Shown here: positions 8,747 to 16,369 of the stretch, one piece after another
How the letters are laid out: each line of letters opens with the position of its first letter
Position numbering within the stretch: position 1 is the first letter of the stretch
IMG/VR virus record: IMGVR_UViG_3300023175_000005
Location: 186,001-250,000 of that record
Reading direction: 5' to 3' (one strand)
DNA: 64,000 nucleotides
Source of the DNA: a virus
Translations under genes and position numbers: made by a program
Notes under the pieces: generated by a model
Database searches by the model: none
Told to the model about the DNA's origin: nothing
Seen by the model: the letters and a program-made list of their open reading frames with translations, nothing else

Positions 8747-8792
8747 CTCCTAAGGTGATAATAGTATTTGTATGTATTTATCACCTTAGGAG
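8747..8792 (-). promoter_or_regulatory. 15-bp inverted repeat sequestering the tail-fibre ribosome-binding site, with late promoter inside
   Basis: CTCCTAAGGTGATAA (8792-8778 on the minus strand) is perfectly complementary to TTATCACCTTAGGAG (8761-8747), with a 16-base loop. The 3' arm contains the AGGAG Shine-Dalgarno sequence 8 bases before the ATG at 8738. A late-promoter-like GATAAATA (8782-8775) straddles the 5' arm and loop, so RNA starting about 6 bases downstream would lack the 5' arm. No U tract follows, so it is not a terminator. The design matches the T4 genes whose early read-through RNA is translationally silent. Confidence 0.75.
8775..8782 (-). promoter_or_regulatory. late-type promoter GATAAATA for tail fibre
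   Basis: GATAAATAC on the minus strand, seven of eight matches to the T4 late consensus TATAAATA, 37 bases before the tail-fibre ATG. The predicted start is near 8769, within the loop of the hairpin. Confidence 0.6.
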
Positions 8793-8799
8793 GTTTTGT

Positions 8800-9150
8800 T
8801 TATCGATTTAGTTTAAGGAATTTATGAACTCTTTTAGCAAGATCGCTTTTTAGTTGTTTAGTATCTAGCCTAAAATCTACGATATCAATTTGGTCTTCGT
8901 ATTGCATAAACAAATTATCAAGGGTCTCTTCGATTTGGTCAATAGTTTGTTTTTTCTTACTATCGTCAACATCGATGTCCCATTGTGTACCGTTATGAAA
9001 CTTAATTACAATTCTACTGAGGTATTCAATAGGCAGTACTTCCATTTCAATGGATTCGAATATGTCATCCCAGTGTGTTTCCGTATCTGCTTCGTAATCA
9101 ATAAGTTTCTTAGGCACTTGTTGTTGTTTTTTTCTTTTTGGTAGGAACAA
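8800..9150 (-). CDS. conserved phage protein of unknown function
   Basis: A 116-residue charged protein with a basic N-terminus, an ETHWDDIFESIEMEVLP segment, then strands and a long amphipathic C-terminal half (DQIEETLDNLFMQYEDQ, LAKRVHKFLKLNR). The start appears to be TTG at 9150, inside the end of the upstream gene (41-base overlap). No function recognised. It lies directly upstream of the tail-fibre hairpin, so read-through from here would carry the blocked ribosome site. Confidence 0.6.
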   Translation of the reverse strand: MFLPKRKKQQQVPKKLIDYEADTETHWDDIFESIEMEVLPIEYLSRIVIKFHNGTQWDIDVDDSKKKQTIDQIEETLDNLFMQYEDQIDIVDFRLDTKQLKSDLAKRVHKFLKLNR

Positions 9151-9718
9151 GTTCTTCTGCTTGTTCTCTTAAGGCTTTGGCTTCTTTAAAAAGCCTATCT
9201 GCTTGTGATCTATAACTTGCTGCTAGATCTTCATCAGATAATACACTATCTGCTGGCGCAGAGGTCTGTTGTGCAACAGGTTCTTGTACATAATCATCTG
9301 CTGGCGCTGCTTGTGTTTTTGCTTCTTTGAACTCGGGCTTAATAGCAATATCGTCTAATGCTACACCTTGTTGTTCAGCAATAATCCTATTAAGTTCATC
9401 TAACATAATCGATGTTGATCTGTCAGGAACCATCTCAATTTCATTTGTTGGAAATTTATTTAATCTTCCCGTTGAATGAAATGCTGCAAGCATATTTCTG
9501 CCATCTGGCAAAGTATCGCGAGCCATTGCTTCTGCAAGTTCGTTTGAGGTTTGACCTGCTGGTGATTCAACAAGTCTCATTAGTGCATCATGTTCGTCTG
9601 ATGGTAGTGATTCGGTCATAACAACTAAACAATTTTCAACGTCATTTGGAATTGTTCTATATGCTACTACCACAGACTTCTTATTTTTTGCAAGTCTTCC
9701 TACGTGTTTAAGTGGCAT
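9110..9718 (-). CDS. conserved phage protein, unknown function
   Basis: 202 residues. The first about 120 residues look like a compact domain (VGRLAKNKKSVVVAYRTIPND..., SLPSDEHDALMRLVES, LAEAMARDTLPDGRNMLAAFH). An Ala/Pro/Gln-rich linker follows, then an acidic/basic helical tail (SYRSQADRLFKEAKALREQ) ending in a Lys run. The pattern resembles small conserved proteins of marine T4-like phages, but I recognise no function. It overlaps both neighbours, consistent with one operon with 9708-9971 and 8800-9150. Confidence 0.65.
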   Translation of the reverse strand: MPLKHVGRLAKNKKSVVVAYRTIPNDVENCLVVMTESLPSDEHDALMRLVESPAGQTSNELAEAMARDTLPDGRNMLAAFHSTGRLNKFPTNEIEMVPDRSTSIMLDELNRIIAEQQGVALDDIAIKPEFKEAKTQAAPADDYVQEPVAQQTSAPADSVLSDEDLAASYRSQADRLFKEAKALREQAEELVPTKKKKTTTSA

Positions 9719-9971
9719 CTTCTTCTACTTCCTTTTCTGGTTTTGGCGCATCTGGATCAGGTGCGTCTCCTTGTTCAGCCTGTGCTGCTTTTTGCTGTTC
9801 TTCAACATTTTTTAAGAACGCTTCTAATTTGTTGTATACTGTACCTACAGCAGCCATCTCTCCTGGTTTAAATGAACCACGCTCACTAGCGATGTCAATA
9901 ATACCTTTCATAACTGCTAGATCTTGAATGTTTAGATCCATAGGATTTGGTTGTTGTTCTTGTTCAGACAT
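9708..9971 (-). CDS. small acidic conserved phage protein
   Basis: 87 residues: a short Gln/Pro leader, a helical core (LNIQDLAVMKGIIDIASERGSF, VGTVYNKLEAFLKNVEEQQ) and an acidic, disordered-looking Asp/Pro/Glu tail. An AAGGAGA ribosome site lies 9 bases upstream. The stop overlaps the next gene's start. Unknown function; the acidic tail could mediate protein contacts. Confidence 0.6.
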   Translation of the reverse strand: MSEQEQQPNPMDLNIQDLAVMKGIIDIASERGSFKPGEMAAVGTVYNKLEAFLKNVEEQQKAAQAEQGDAPDPDAPKPEKEVEEDAT

Positions 9972-10007
9972 ATTCGGAATCTCCTTTATAATGTAATTAT
10001 TTGATGT

Positions 10008-10289
10008 CTAGTTTCTATATTTTAAAAGTGGACAAGCAAGTGCAAAATAACTTAGTTCTTTTGATTCTTCAAACGCTATTTTAACTTTACTTGCTAACGG
10101 TTGTTCTGCTTCATAAACAACTTCTTTATCGATATAATATCTTCCTTTAAGATTTGTTTGCACCCATTCTTCTAGTGCCTTTTGAATATTATATTTTTGG
10201 GGAATAACCATACATTCCCAATAGGGTGGACAAAAATCCACCCGTCTAATATCAAAAACGTTTAAAGGGTTAATTTTGATTTTATCCAT
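10008..10289 (-). CDS. small conserved phage protein, unknown function
   Basis: 93 residues with a proline-centred N-terminal half (FCPPYWECMVIPQKYN) followed by IQKALEEWVQTNLKGRYYIDKEV, which suggests a mixed alpha/beta domain. Its ATG overlaps the end of the VWA gene by 8 bases, so it is likely the last gene of the operon started by the promoter at 11632-11659. No function recognised. Confidence 0.6.
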   Translation of the reverse strand: MDKIKINPLNVFDIRRVDFCPPYWECMVIPQKYNIQKALEEWVQTNLKGRYYIDKEVVYEAEQPLASKVKIAFEESKELSYFALACPLLKYRN

Positions 10290-11601
10290 TTAATTCTTCG
10301 TAATGTGCAGTAAGACCAAATGGTGCTTCTAGTCCTTTATCATGGTGTCCATGGATAATAAAAATAGTATCACAGTAATCTGGATCACCCCAGCTACCGA
10401 AAGGATAGCCATCTGTAAACATAATAAACTTCTTAGGCGTAATATCGTTTGCTTTCATGTAGGTCCAGTTAGCATCAAAGTCAGTGCCACCGCCTCCCAT
10501 AACTTCGTAGTCGGTGAGACTTTCGCCGCAATCGGCACTAAAATCTTGTTCATTGTATACTTTAGTATCAAAGCACCACAATTTAATATTGTAATCTTTG
10601 AATTGGTCCATAATGCCTTGTACTTCGCTTAGAAAAATGTTTGCTTGTTCGTTTCCAATGGAGCCTGACATGTCAACACCAATACAAACATCAATAGTTT
10701 CTTGAAAGTTCATGCCTGGCAAAATAACACCAGTATGCCAGCCTTTGCGTGAAGGACGCATAAATGTAAAATCATTTTTTACGGTGCTTTGGATTTGCTG
10801 ACGGATGATTTCACCCCAGTTCATTTTAGGCTCAGTAAGGTCTTTAATAATTCTTGCAATTTCGCCCGGAGTGTTACCAGCGCCTGCGGCATTTGCTGCT
10901 GAAATCATGCTCTCTTTGATTTCGTCACGAATTTGTTTCATTTCTTCTTTTGAATATTTAGGTGCTTTACCCTTACCTTCGCCTTCTTCGTCTCCGTCAT
11001 CTCCTTCTAAATCAAGGTGTTCGTCTAGCATCTCTCCTAATTGTTTTAGGAATTCTTGGCCTTGTTTTTCAAACTCTGGAAACAGATCATCGTATACTTC
11101 TTCCGAAGTCCACCCTTCGTATTTAAAGTCTTGAAAACAATCAACGATGCTGGGTTTAACACCAATACGATCGCGAACAAGTAAATTGTTAACAATATAA
11201 TCTGCTGAAATATTATAAAGCATAGGATGACGATCATCTCTACGACCTAAGTGATCAAATACACAGTGTAGAATTTCGTGTGCAATTACAAACTCAATTT
11301 CTTTATTATCCATTGCATTAAAGAATTGAGTGTTAAAATACAAATTACGACCATCTACAGCGGCAGTCGGAATCCAGTCGTCAGCAGCAACAATTTTAAG
11401 ACGTGTTGCCATATTACCAAAAAATGGATGACGGAGTAGCAAACCTACTCGTGCAACAATGATACGATCTAATACTTCTTCACGCATCACAGAAAGAGCA
11501 TCTTCTGTAATATCTAGATCAGGTTGCCAATTTTTAAGTTTACTTGCAGTCTTGTCTGTAGACATTTGCATTGCAACGTATTGCGGTAAAAAATCTAACA
11601 T
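10282..11601 (-). CDS. VWA-like protein with HEXXH metallopeptidase-like domain
   Basis: The N-terminal half carries FVIAHEILHCVFDHLGRR, the HEXXH-x(n) motif of the putative metallopeptidase domain that precedes VWA-like domains in many bacterial proteins. An acidic, Glu/Gly/Lys-rich linker lies near residues 195-225. The C-terminal half (about 300-435) is a von Willebrand factor A domain with an intact metal-site sequence D-M-S-G-S (in GVDMSGSIGNEQ) and a later GGGGTDF and FTDGYP. Such proteins act with MoxR AAA+ ATPases in protein remodelling or metal insertion, and a MoxR gene lies immediately upstream. It has its own sigma70 promoter. Confidence 0.8.
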   Translation of the reverse strand: MLDFLPQYVAMQMSTDKTASKLKNWQPDLDITEDALSVMREEVLDRIIVARVGLLLRHPFFGNMATRLKIVAADDWIPTAAVDGRNLYFNTQFFNAMDNKEIEFVIAHEILHCVFDHLGRRDDRHPMLYNISADYIVNNLLVRDRIGVKPSIVDCFQDFKYEGWTSEEVYDDLFPEFEKQGQEFLKQLGEMLDEHLDLEGDDGDEEGEGKGKAPKYSKEEMKQIRDEIKESMISAANAAGAGNTPGEIARIIKDLTEPKMNWGEIIRQQIQSTVKNDFTFMRPSRKGWHTGVILPGMNFQETIDVCIGVDMSGSIGNEQANIFLSEVQGIMDQFKDYNIKLWCFDTKVYNEQDFSADCGESLTDYEVMGGGGTDFDANWTYMKANDITPKKFIMFTDGYPFGSWGDPDYCDTIFIIHGHHDKGLEAPFGLTAHYEELNG

Positions 11602-11615
11602 GTCATTCCTCTTAT

Positions 11616-11659
11616 ATCAGTGCCTATATTTAATATAACATATTTAAGTTTTTTGTCAA
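11616..11659 (-). promoter_or_regulatory. sigma70 promoter plus shared leader element for VWA gene
   Basis: The minus strand shows TTGACA (11659-11654), a 16-base spacer and TATATT (11637-11632). Just downstream lies TATAGGCACTGAT (11628-11616), a 13-base sequence repeated exactly after the MoxR promoter (12838-12826). The leader ends with an AAGAGGAAT ribosome site before the ATG at 11601. Confidence 0.75.
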
Positions 11660-11665
11660 CCATTA

Positions 11666-11701
11666 AAAAGAAAAAATGGGCAGAGTATATACCCTGCCCA
11701 T
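11666..11701 (-). terminator. rho-independent terminator after MoxR gene
   Basis: On the minus strand ATGGGCAG (11701-11694) pairs with CTGCCCAT (11683-11676) across a 10-base loop, followed by TTTTTTCTTTTT. It lies 14 bases after the MoxR stop and just before the VWA promoter, so the two genes form separate transcripts. Confidence 0.85.
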
Positions 11702-11714
11702 TCCTGTGGCACAC

Positions 11715-12803
11715 TTACTGTTGTGCTGCCTTAATATACTTTCCATAACGATCATGGAACTCATCAAAACACTCAACAGCATCTGGATCGATTGGAAGAC
11801 TGTATTGAGTAAGAGCAAGTTTGATACCCATAACAACCAATTCCGTATCGAAATTATCCATTGCAAAACGCAAAAAGTTATTCACCTTAGCATCAAACTT
11901 TTTATCATTTTTTGCATCTGCATCTTGAAGTTCGTAACAAAGTGAAACAGTCAAGGAATACATGGCACTGATTTCTTTTGTGTTCAACTCTTTTACTTTA
12001 CCATCTAAGATGTCTGATGGATTTGGCATACTCGATGCAACTTTACGGTGTGCCATAAACTTAACAGCAAGTCCTTCGCCAACCGAACCCGCTACAAGAT
12101 CTGTAATAACTTCTTGATCATCTTCATCGTCAAGCAATTCGCTCACAAACGTCCATGTTCGTGGTGTTGCAAACGAACGACTTGGACTACGAGGATCAAA
12201 GTCAAACAAATCTTTTTTTGCAAACTGAAGATAACCAACTACATCTTTGTGTATCTTGTTAGCAACAGCCCACTCAAACCAGTCATTGAAATCAACAGCC
12301 AGTTCCAAGTGTACAAAACGGTTAGCAAGCGGAGCAGGCATGCGGTAAGTAACACCTTTGTCTGCTTCGCGGTTACCAGCCGCAATGATTACTACATTGT
12401 CAGGTAGTACATATGTACCAACCTTACGGTTAAGAATAAGTTGATATGCAGCCGCTTGTACAGCAGGTGCCGCTGAGTTCAACTCATCTAAAAACAAATA
12501 AATTGTCGAGAATTTTTTAGCAAATTCTTCGCTTGGAAGTTCTACAGGAGGAGCCCATTTCATTGTGTTATCATTTGCACTGTAGTAGGGCATACCTTTG
12601 ATATCTGTAGGTTCCCAAAGTGACAAACGAACGTCAATGAGATATGAATTAGGTGTTGAAGTTTGAATCTGTTCAACAATTTCGGATTTACCAATACCTG
12701 GAGGCCCCCACAGGAAGATTGGACGTTTTTTAGCAATTGCTCGCTGAATTCGTGATTTAGCCTTGTTAGGGCTTACAGTACGTGTAATTTCTGCAACACT
12801 CAT
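11715..12803 (-). CDS. MoxR-family AAA+ ATPase
   Basis: 362 residues. Walker A is WGPPGIGKSEIV (about residues 32-43), Walker B is LFLDELNSA (about 103-111), and VVIIAAGNREA with a later ANRFVHLEL supply sensor 1 and the arginine-finger region. This is the MoxR/RavA-like class, which acts with VWA-domain partners as a chaperone or metal-insertion machine. The VWA protein gene follows after a terminator. Its own promoter (12844-12871) shares a 13-base leader with the VWA promoter, which suggests coordinated control of a two-protein complex. Confidence 0.85.
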   Translation of the reverse strand: MSVAEITRTVSPNKAKSRIQRAIAKKRPIFLWGPPGIGKSEIVEQIQTSTPNSYLIDVRLSLWEPTDIKGMPYYSANDNTMKWAPPVELPSEEFAKKFSTIYLFLDELNSAAPAVQAAAYQLILNRKVGTYVLPDNVVIIAAGNREADKGVTYRMPAPLANRFVHLELAVDFNDWFEWAVANKIHKDVVGYLQFAKKDLFDFDPRSPSRSFATPRTWTFVSELLDDEDDQEVITDLVAGSVGEGLAVKFMAHRKVASSMPNPSDILDGKVKELNTKEISAMYSLTVSLCYELQDADAKNDKKFDAKVNNFLRFAMDNFDTELVVMGIKLALTQYSLPIDPDAVECFDEFHDRYGKYIKAAQQ

Positions 12804-12825
12804 CTGTGTATTCCTTTCAATGTTA

Positions 12826-12871
12826 ATCAGTGCCTATACAACTAATATAGCACCAAACAAGAAAGTGTCAA
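12826..12871 (-). promoter_or_regulatory. sigma70 promoter plus shared leader element for MoxR gene
   Basis: The minus strand reads TTGACA (12871-12866), a 16-base spacer and TATATT (12849-12844). The 13-base TATAGGCACTGAT copy is at 12838-12826, the same place relative to the -10 box (within 2 bases) as in the VWA promoter. The -35 box overlaps the stop codon of the upstream gene. Confidence 0.75.
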
Positions 12872-13287
12872 CCACTATTTTCTATTTTTTTTGATCTTTT
12901 TAAAGCTTTTGCTAAACCGTATTTTCTTATATCTCCTGAGAAAAGAGTAAGTTCGACTGCTTTCTTTTCATTTGTTACGTACACTGCTCTTGATGTAAGG
13001 TAATATGGACAATCTATAAAATGATCCAGCCAAATTATAATTTGTGTTGTGATAGGCATGTCTAACGGAAAAGGTATCTCATAGTTTGCTAGTTCAATAC
13101 TTTGTACTACATTCCATCCTTCATCAGTTAAACGTAGTCCGCCTTCGTCTTTTTCTCTAGTATTTTTCCACCATATAGGCAAATGTATTTTTACATTACT
13201 AGAAGAATCTGCTTCTCCTATTTGTTTTAAAAATATCTTTGTATATGCTTCTTTCCATTTCATATGGTATTTAATCGTAATCTGCAA
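12868..13287 (-). CDS. conserved phage protein, unknown function
   Basis: 139 residues, basic, with an aromatic-rich beginning (KYHMKWKEAYTKIFLKQI), central strands (IPFPLDMPITTQIIIWLDHF) and a Lys/Arg-rich helical end. It overlaps the upstream glycosyltransferase-like gene by 17 bases. No family recognised. Confidence 0.55.
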   Translation of the reverse strand: MQITIKYHMKWKEAYTKIFLKQIGEADSSSNVKIHLPIWWKNTREKDEGGLRLTDEGWNVVQSIELANYEIPFPLDMPITTQIIIWLDHFIDCPYYLTSRAVYVTNEKKAVELTLFSGDIRKYGLAKALKRSKKIENSG

Positions 13288-14182
13288 ATCTATTGTGCAA
13301 TAAGAATGCTTGATTGTATTCTATTATTTTGCTTATATCAGGCCAAATAGTTTGCCAATCTAATTTACAGATATAATCTATAGTTTCTACAATCTTTTGT
13401 AGTCTTTTTTCTTGATCTATTTCTTTATCATAATCTTCTGACCAGAAATTATTAAATGTTTTAAATCCTAATTTATGTAAACTTTTTAAACTATTATTTT
13501 TGCCTACAATGACAAAAGGATGTGCAGCAAGAATAGTTTTAAATATTTTTTCTGAATGAAACATTGCATCTTCATTAAAGAAAGTTTCATTTACAACACT
13601 AAACCATGTGTTAAGAAAAATATCTCTATTGAAATTGTTAGCCCAGTTTACATCAAAATCTTTTCTATCAACCACAAGGGGACTGTTTTCTAATTCTTCG
13701 TGCTCTGGATAACTAACAAGGTTGTTTTTTATAAGGCCTAGTTTTTTTAGTTTAATAATTATACTTAATCTGTGCTGTCTATTTTGCCTGTTTAAACAAT
13801 TAAACAAATGTTTTCTTGTATTGTTGTATTCTTTAATTGGAATAGGAACATGATCAGTTTTTACACGCTCTGCCCAAACAGGTTGTGCAATTATATTAAT
13901 AGGTGTTGTAAATTGACTTTGTGCCTTGAACCATCTTTTGTATCTTTTTTGTTCGTACAAATTGCTAGTAATTATATAAAGAGGTTTACCTCTAGGTATT
14001 TTATTGTGAATATATTTGTAGTGGTTATGTAGAGGAAATGCTTCTGACATTTGATCAATTACAAGGCGAGATCTATTCCAATGATCAATTAATTTATCTA
14101 TCCATTCGTAAGGTCCTTCACTAAGCGTATATCCACCTAATGGTTGTGCAGAAAGAACGGTACTATTCTGATACAACTTCAC
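13271..14182 (-). CDS. glycosyltransferase-like protein (GT10/fucosyltransferase-type C-terminus)
   Basis: 303 residues. The C-terminal half has MFHSEKIFKTILAAHPFVIVG followed by SLKSLHKLGFKTFNNFWSEDYD. This resembles the acceptor/donor site of GT-B enzymes of the fucosyltransferase type, where an (S/T)EK motif precedes a 'PfIv' strand. A related gene with FITEKTVRPLLCSKPFITF lies at 36375-37241. The start codon appears to be GTG, inside the upstream gene. It probably modifies a sugar on the virion, DNA or host surface; donor and acceptor are unknown. Confidence 0.55.
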   Translation of the reverse strand: MKLYQNSTVLSAQPLGGYTLSEGPYEWIDKLIDHWNRSRLVIDQMSEAFPLHNHYKYIHNKIPRGKPLYIITSNLYEQKRYKRWFKAQSQFTTPINIIAQPVWAERVKTDHVPIPIKEYNNTRKHLFNCLNRQNRQHRLSIIIKLKKLGLIKNNLVSYPEHEELENSPLVVDRKDFDVNWANNFNRDIFLNTWFSVVNETFFNEDAMFHSEKIFKTILAAHPFVIVGKNNSLKSLHKLGFKTFNNFWSEDYDKEIDQEKRLQKIVETIDYICKLDWQTIWPDISKIIEYNQAFLLHNRFADYD

Positions 14183-14450
14183 CTTGTGTCAACTTTATTA
14201 CTACAAATTTATCTGTTTTAAATTGTTGATTTAATCTTTTTGCAAGATTATGTGCATGTCCTGGATTAGAAAAACTTGTTTTCTTATACTTAGGACCTGG
14301 ATAGTTTGTAATTGAATTACTACTTTTTAAATTAAAAGGCTTGCCGTCGTAGAATACTGCCCAGATTGCATCTGCATCTAAAATTTGCTCACATTTGTAC
14401 GTTGCACTATTTGTAAATTCTAACAGTATTGTAGGCTTTGGTCTTGACAT
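14163..14450 (-). CDS. small conserved phage protein, unknown function
   Basis: 95 residues, basic, with TILLEFTNSATYKCEQILDAD, a strand-rich middle and a helix (HAHNLAKRLNQQF). Its start is embedded in a hairpin with a late-type promoter just upstream (14449-14486), so expression is probably late and structurally gated. Confidence 0.6.
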   Translation of the reverse strand: MSRPKPTILLEFTNSATYKCEQILDADAIWAVFYDGKPFNLKSSNSITNYPGPKYKKTSFSNPGHAHNLAKRLNQQFKTDKFVVIKLTQGEVVSE

Positions 14451-14486
14451 ATACGTATCCTTTTAAAAACTACGTATATATTTATC
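14449..14486 (-). promoter_or_regulatory. late promoter with start-codon hairpin
   Basis: GATAAATA (14486-14479) is followed by ATATACGTA (14479-14471), which is perfectly complementary to TACGTATAT (14457-14449), the latter running into the ATG at 14450. AAGGA lies in the 13-base loop. A late start near 14473 would remove most of the 5' arm. This is the same logic as the tail-fibre element, with a shorter stem. Confidence 0.6.
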
Positions 14487-14489
14487 TTT

Positions 14490-14732
14490 TTACCAACCAG
14501 TTCCGGCGTCTATATCAACTTTTATTACCTGATCTCCGAGTCCGCCGCTGTTTTCTTTTACATATTTTTCCATGTCGCCTTGTAATCTAGACATTACAAT
14601 GCCCATAGTAAAAGCCAAGTTTTTTGCAGTAGTAATATCTAAACGCAAATCCTTGGCTCTACTATTCTCAGCAGCCTGTACTTGTTTAATAAATTGCTGT
14701 ATAGGTTGTGTATTAAGAGGTTCTGTTGACAT
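14490..14732 (-). CDS. small conserved phage protein, unknown function
   Basis: 80 residues with a Gln-rich N-terminal helix (PIQQFIKQVQAAENSRA), a second helix (TTAKNLAFTMGIVMSRLQGDM) and a Gly-containing acidic tail. No domain recognised. Its start overlaps the end of the next upstream gene by 20 bases. Confidence 0.6.
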   Translation of the reverse strand: MSTEPLNTQPIQQFIKQVQAAENSRAKDLRLDITTAKNLAFTMGIVMSRLQGDMEKYVKENSGGLGDQVIKVDIDAGTGW

Positions 14733-15186
14733 TGCTTAACATTAATTTCATTTCTAATTCAGTTTTGTATGGACCCATATACTTATTTCGCTCAAGTGTA
14801 ATTAACTTAGGGCAAAAACTTTTTAACCAGTTTTTGTTAAATTTAATTAGATAGTATCCTGCACAATATACACTTTTAGATTTTTCACTTTTTGTAAAAA
14901 GCGGCAAGTTTCTGCTTATATCAAACATACTGTTATAAGGTTTGTTTTTTGTAGGAAAGCCGTGTATTTCTCTTGTGTCTTCATCTACATCGGGTGTTGT
15001 AATTTTTGCTGTTAAGAAACTTTTGCCAAATTCTTGTTTAATTTGTGTTTCACTATGAAATGTAACTACGCCTTTTTTTGTATAGATAAATTTATCTTCG
15101 TCTTTAGTAAGTGTACCTATACGGATGCCTTCATCCTCAACAATCCAAAATTTATCTTTTAATACTGGTTTTACATTCATTGTCAT
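14713..15186 (-). CDS. conserved phage protein, unknown function
   Basis: 157 residues, beta-rich and basic (DKFWIVEDEGIRIGTLTKDEDKF, VVTFHSETQIKQEFGKSF). The ATG overlaps the RNase H stop (ATGA), so it is translated with that gene. Being next to RNase H suggests a DNA-metabolism context, but I see no catalytic motif. I compared it with the clamp-loader small subunit gp62 and saw no resemblance. Confidence 0.6.
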   Translation of the reverse strand: MTMNVKPVLKDKFWIVEDEGIRIGTLTKDEDKFIYTKKGVVTFHSETQIKQEFGKSFLTAKITTPDVDEDTREIHGFPTKNKPYNSMFDISRNLPLFTKSEKSKSVYCAGYYLIKFNKNWLKSFCPKLITLERNKYMGPYKTELEMKLMLSNVNRTS

Positions 15187-16166
15187 TTAATATACCTCGC
15201 TTGTAAAGGTTCTGCAAATGTTGCTGCTTGATCTGCTACACGTTGCATATCCCACTTTGCACAGAATTTCATAAGGCGCATGCCTACTTGTGAAATATTT
15301 TTAGATTCTACAGTTTGAATAGTCGTATCAATTTGTTCTCTAATATCATCTGGTTGTGCTGTAAGATCACACAATGTAACATTGCGGTTGTAATCATCTA
15401 GCACACGATGTTCTGCACCTTCATGATCTACCCAACGTTGTAACATCATGTTGTTCCAGTTGAAGCCTTTTGTGTCTTTGTCAGCAAACGCTTCTAACAA
15501 ACCTACTTTGTTCTTTGTGCCTTTTTTGCGTACACCTGGATATGCACTAAACACGTTGTCACTAGTGTCACCACGCATACATTTTTCAAACAACATAAAT
15601 TCAGGGTCAGGAGCAGCCTTTGCTTCACCCGTTTTCTTATCAACTACCGCATGACCTTTATCGTCAAAGTAGCCTTTGTATGTAATAGTTGTGTTGCTCA
15701 CACCGTTGTACTGTTGTACATTATGAGCAATAAGTTGTGCAAAGTCACCGTCTGTTGAAATAATAATATGTTTGTCGTTGGGATGATTTTGTATCCAGCC
15801 TGCAATTAAGTCGTCTGCTTCTAGTACAGAATTGTGTAACACAGTGCAGTTTGTTTTTGTATCTACAAACTGTTTAAAGTCGTCAAACACTTCAAAAAAG
15901 ATTTTATCTTCTTCTGCTTCACGTGGACTCATTGCATCTCGGTGTTCTTTGCGATTACGTTTGTAAGGCTCATAATAGTCCTTACGCCAACTGCGTCCTT
16001 CTAAACAAAACACAACATGATCTGCGTCAAAGTCACGCCATGCTTTCTTTACACTGTTAAGTGTAATGTGTAGTGCCATACCGACTTTAGTATCGATGTC
16101 GCCACGCACAACATGACGAGCACGAAAGAATGTGTTAAGTGTGTCTACTAGTACATAGGTTGCCAT
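15183..16166 (-). CDS. rnh: T4-like RNase H / 5'-3' flap nuclease
   Basis: 327 residues of the FEN1/T4 RNase H family, which removes RNA primers and flaps during lagging-strand synthesis. It has the acidic metal-site series VDTLNTFFRA, YEPYKRNRKEHRDA (basic arch region), LEADDLIAGWI, IISTDGDFAQLI and MRGDTSDNVFSAYPGV, the last being the helix-hairpin region with paired aspartates. It lies between small conserved genes and the methyltransferase block, and is ATGA-coupled to the gene at 14713-15186. Confidence 0.85.
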   Translation of the reverse strand: MATYVLVDTLNTFFRARHVVRGDIDTKVGMALHITLNSVKKAWRDFDADHVVFCLEGRSWRKDYYEPYKRNRKEHRDAMSPREAEEDKIFFEVFDDFKQFVDTKTNCTVLHNSVLEADDLIAGWIQNHPNDKHIIISTDGDFAQLIAHNVQQYNGVSNTTITYKGYFDDKGHAVVDKKTGEAKAAPDPEFMLFEKCMRGDTSDNVFSAYPGVRKKGTKNKVGLLEAFADKDTKGFNWNNMMLQRWVDHEGAEHRVLDDYNRNVTLCDLTAQPDDIREQIDTTIQTVESKNISQVGMRLMKFCAKWDMQRVADQAATFAEPLQARYIK

Positions 16167-16369
16167 TAAAAAGCCTCTTCATATCCTTCATTACTAATAG
16201 CATTATAATACAATTCTGTGCCTTTGTCAAGATCTGTTTCAATCGTTTGATCAAATTTATAATCTTTATAACAATCAATAGTTACACGGTTATGTTTACG
16301 ACTTACAGCAAATGCCATCGAATCTTTGTTTTTTGTTATAATCATATTCTTTGCAACTAGTTTAGCCAT
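16166..16369 (-). CDS. small conserved phage protein, unknown function
   Basis: 67 residues if it starts at the ATG at 16369, which overlaps the methyltransferase end by 8 bases; an in-frame extension to 16390 is less likely. Basic and strand-rich (AKLVAKNMIITKNKDSMAFAVSRKHNRVTIDCY). Its stop abuts the RNase H start. Function unknown. Confidence 0.55.
   Translation of the reverse strand: MAKLVAKNMIITKNKDSMAFAVSRKHNRVTIDCYKDYKFDQTIETDLDKGTELYYNAISNEGYEEAF

Noticed and set aside
14713-15186. Clamp-loader small subunit gp62
   Set aside because: No resemblance to gp62 by eye; the gene is kept as unknown.
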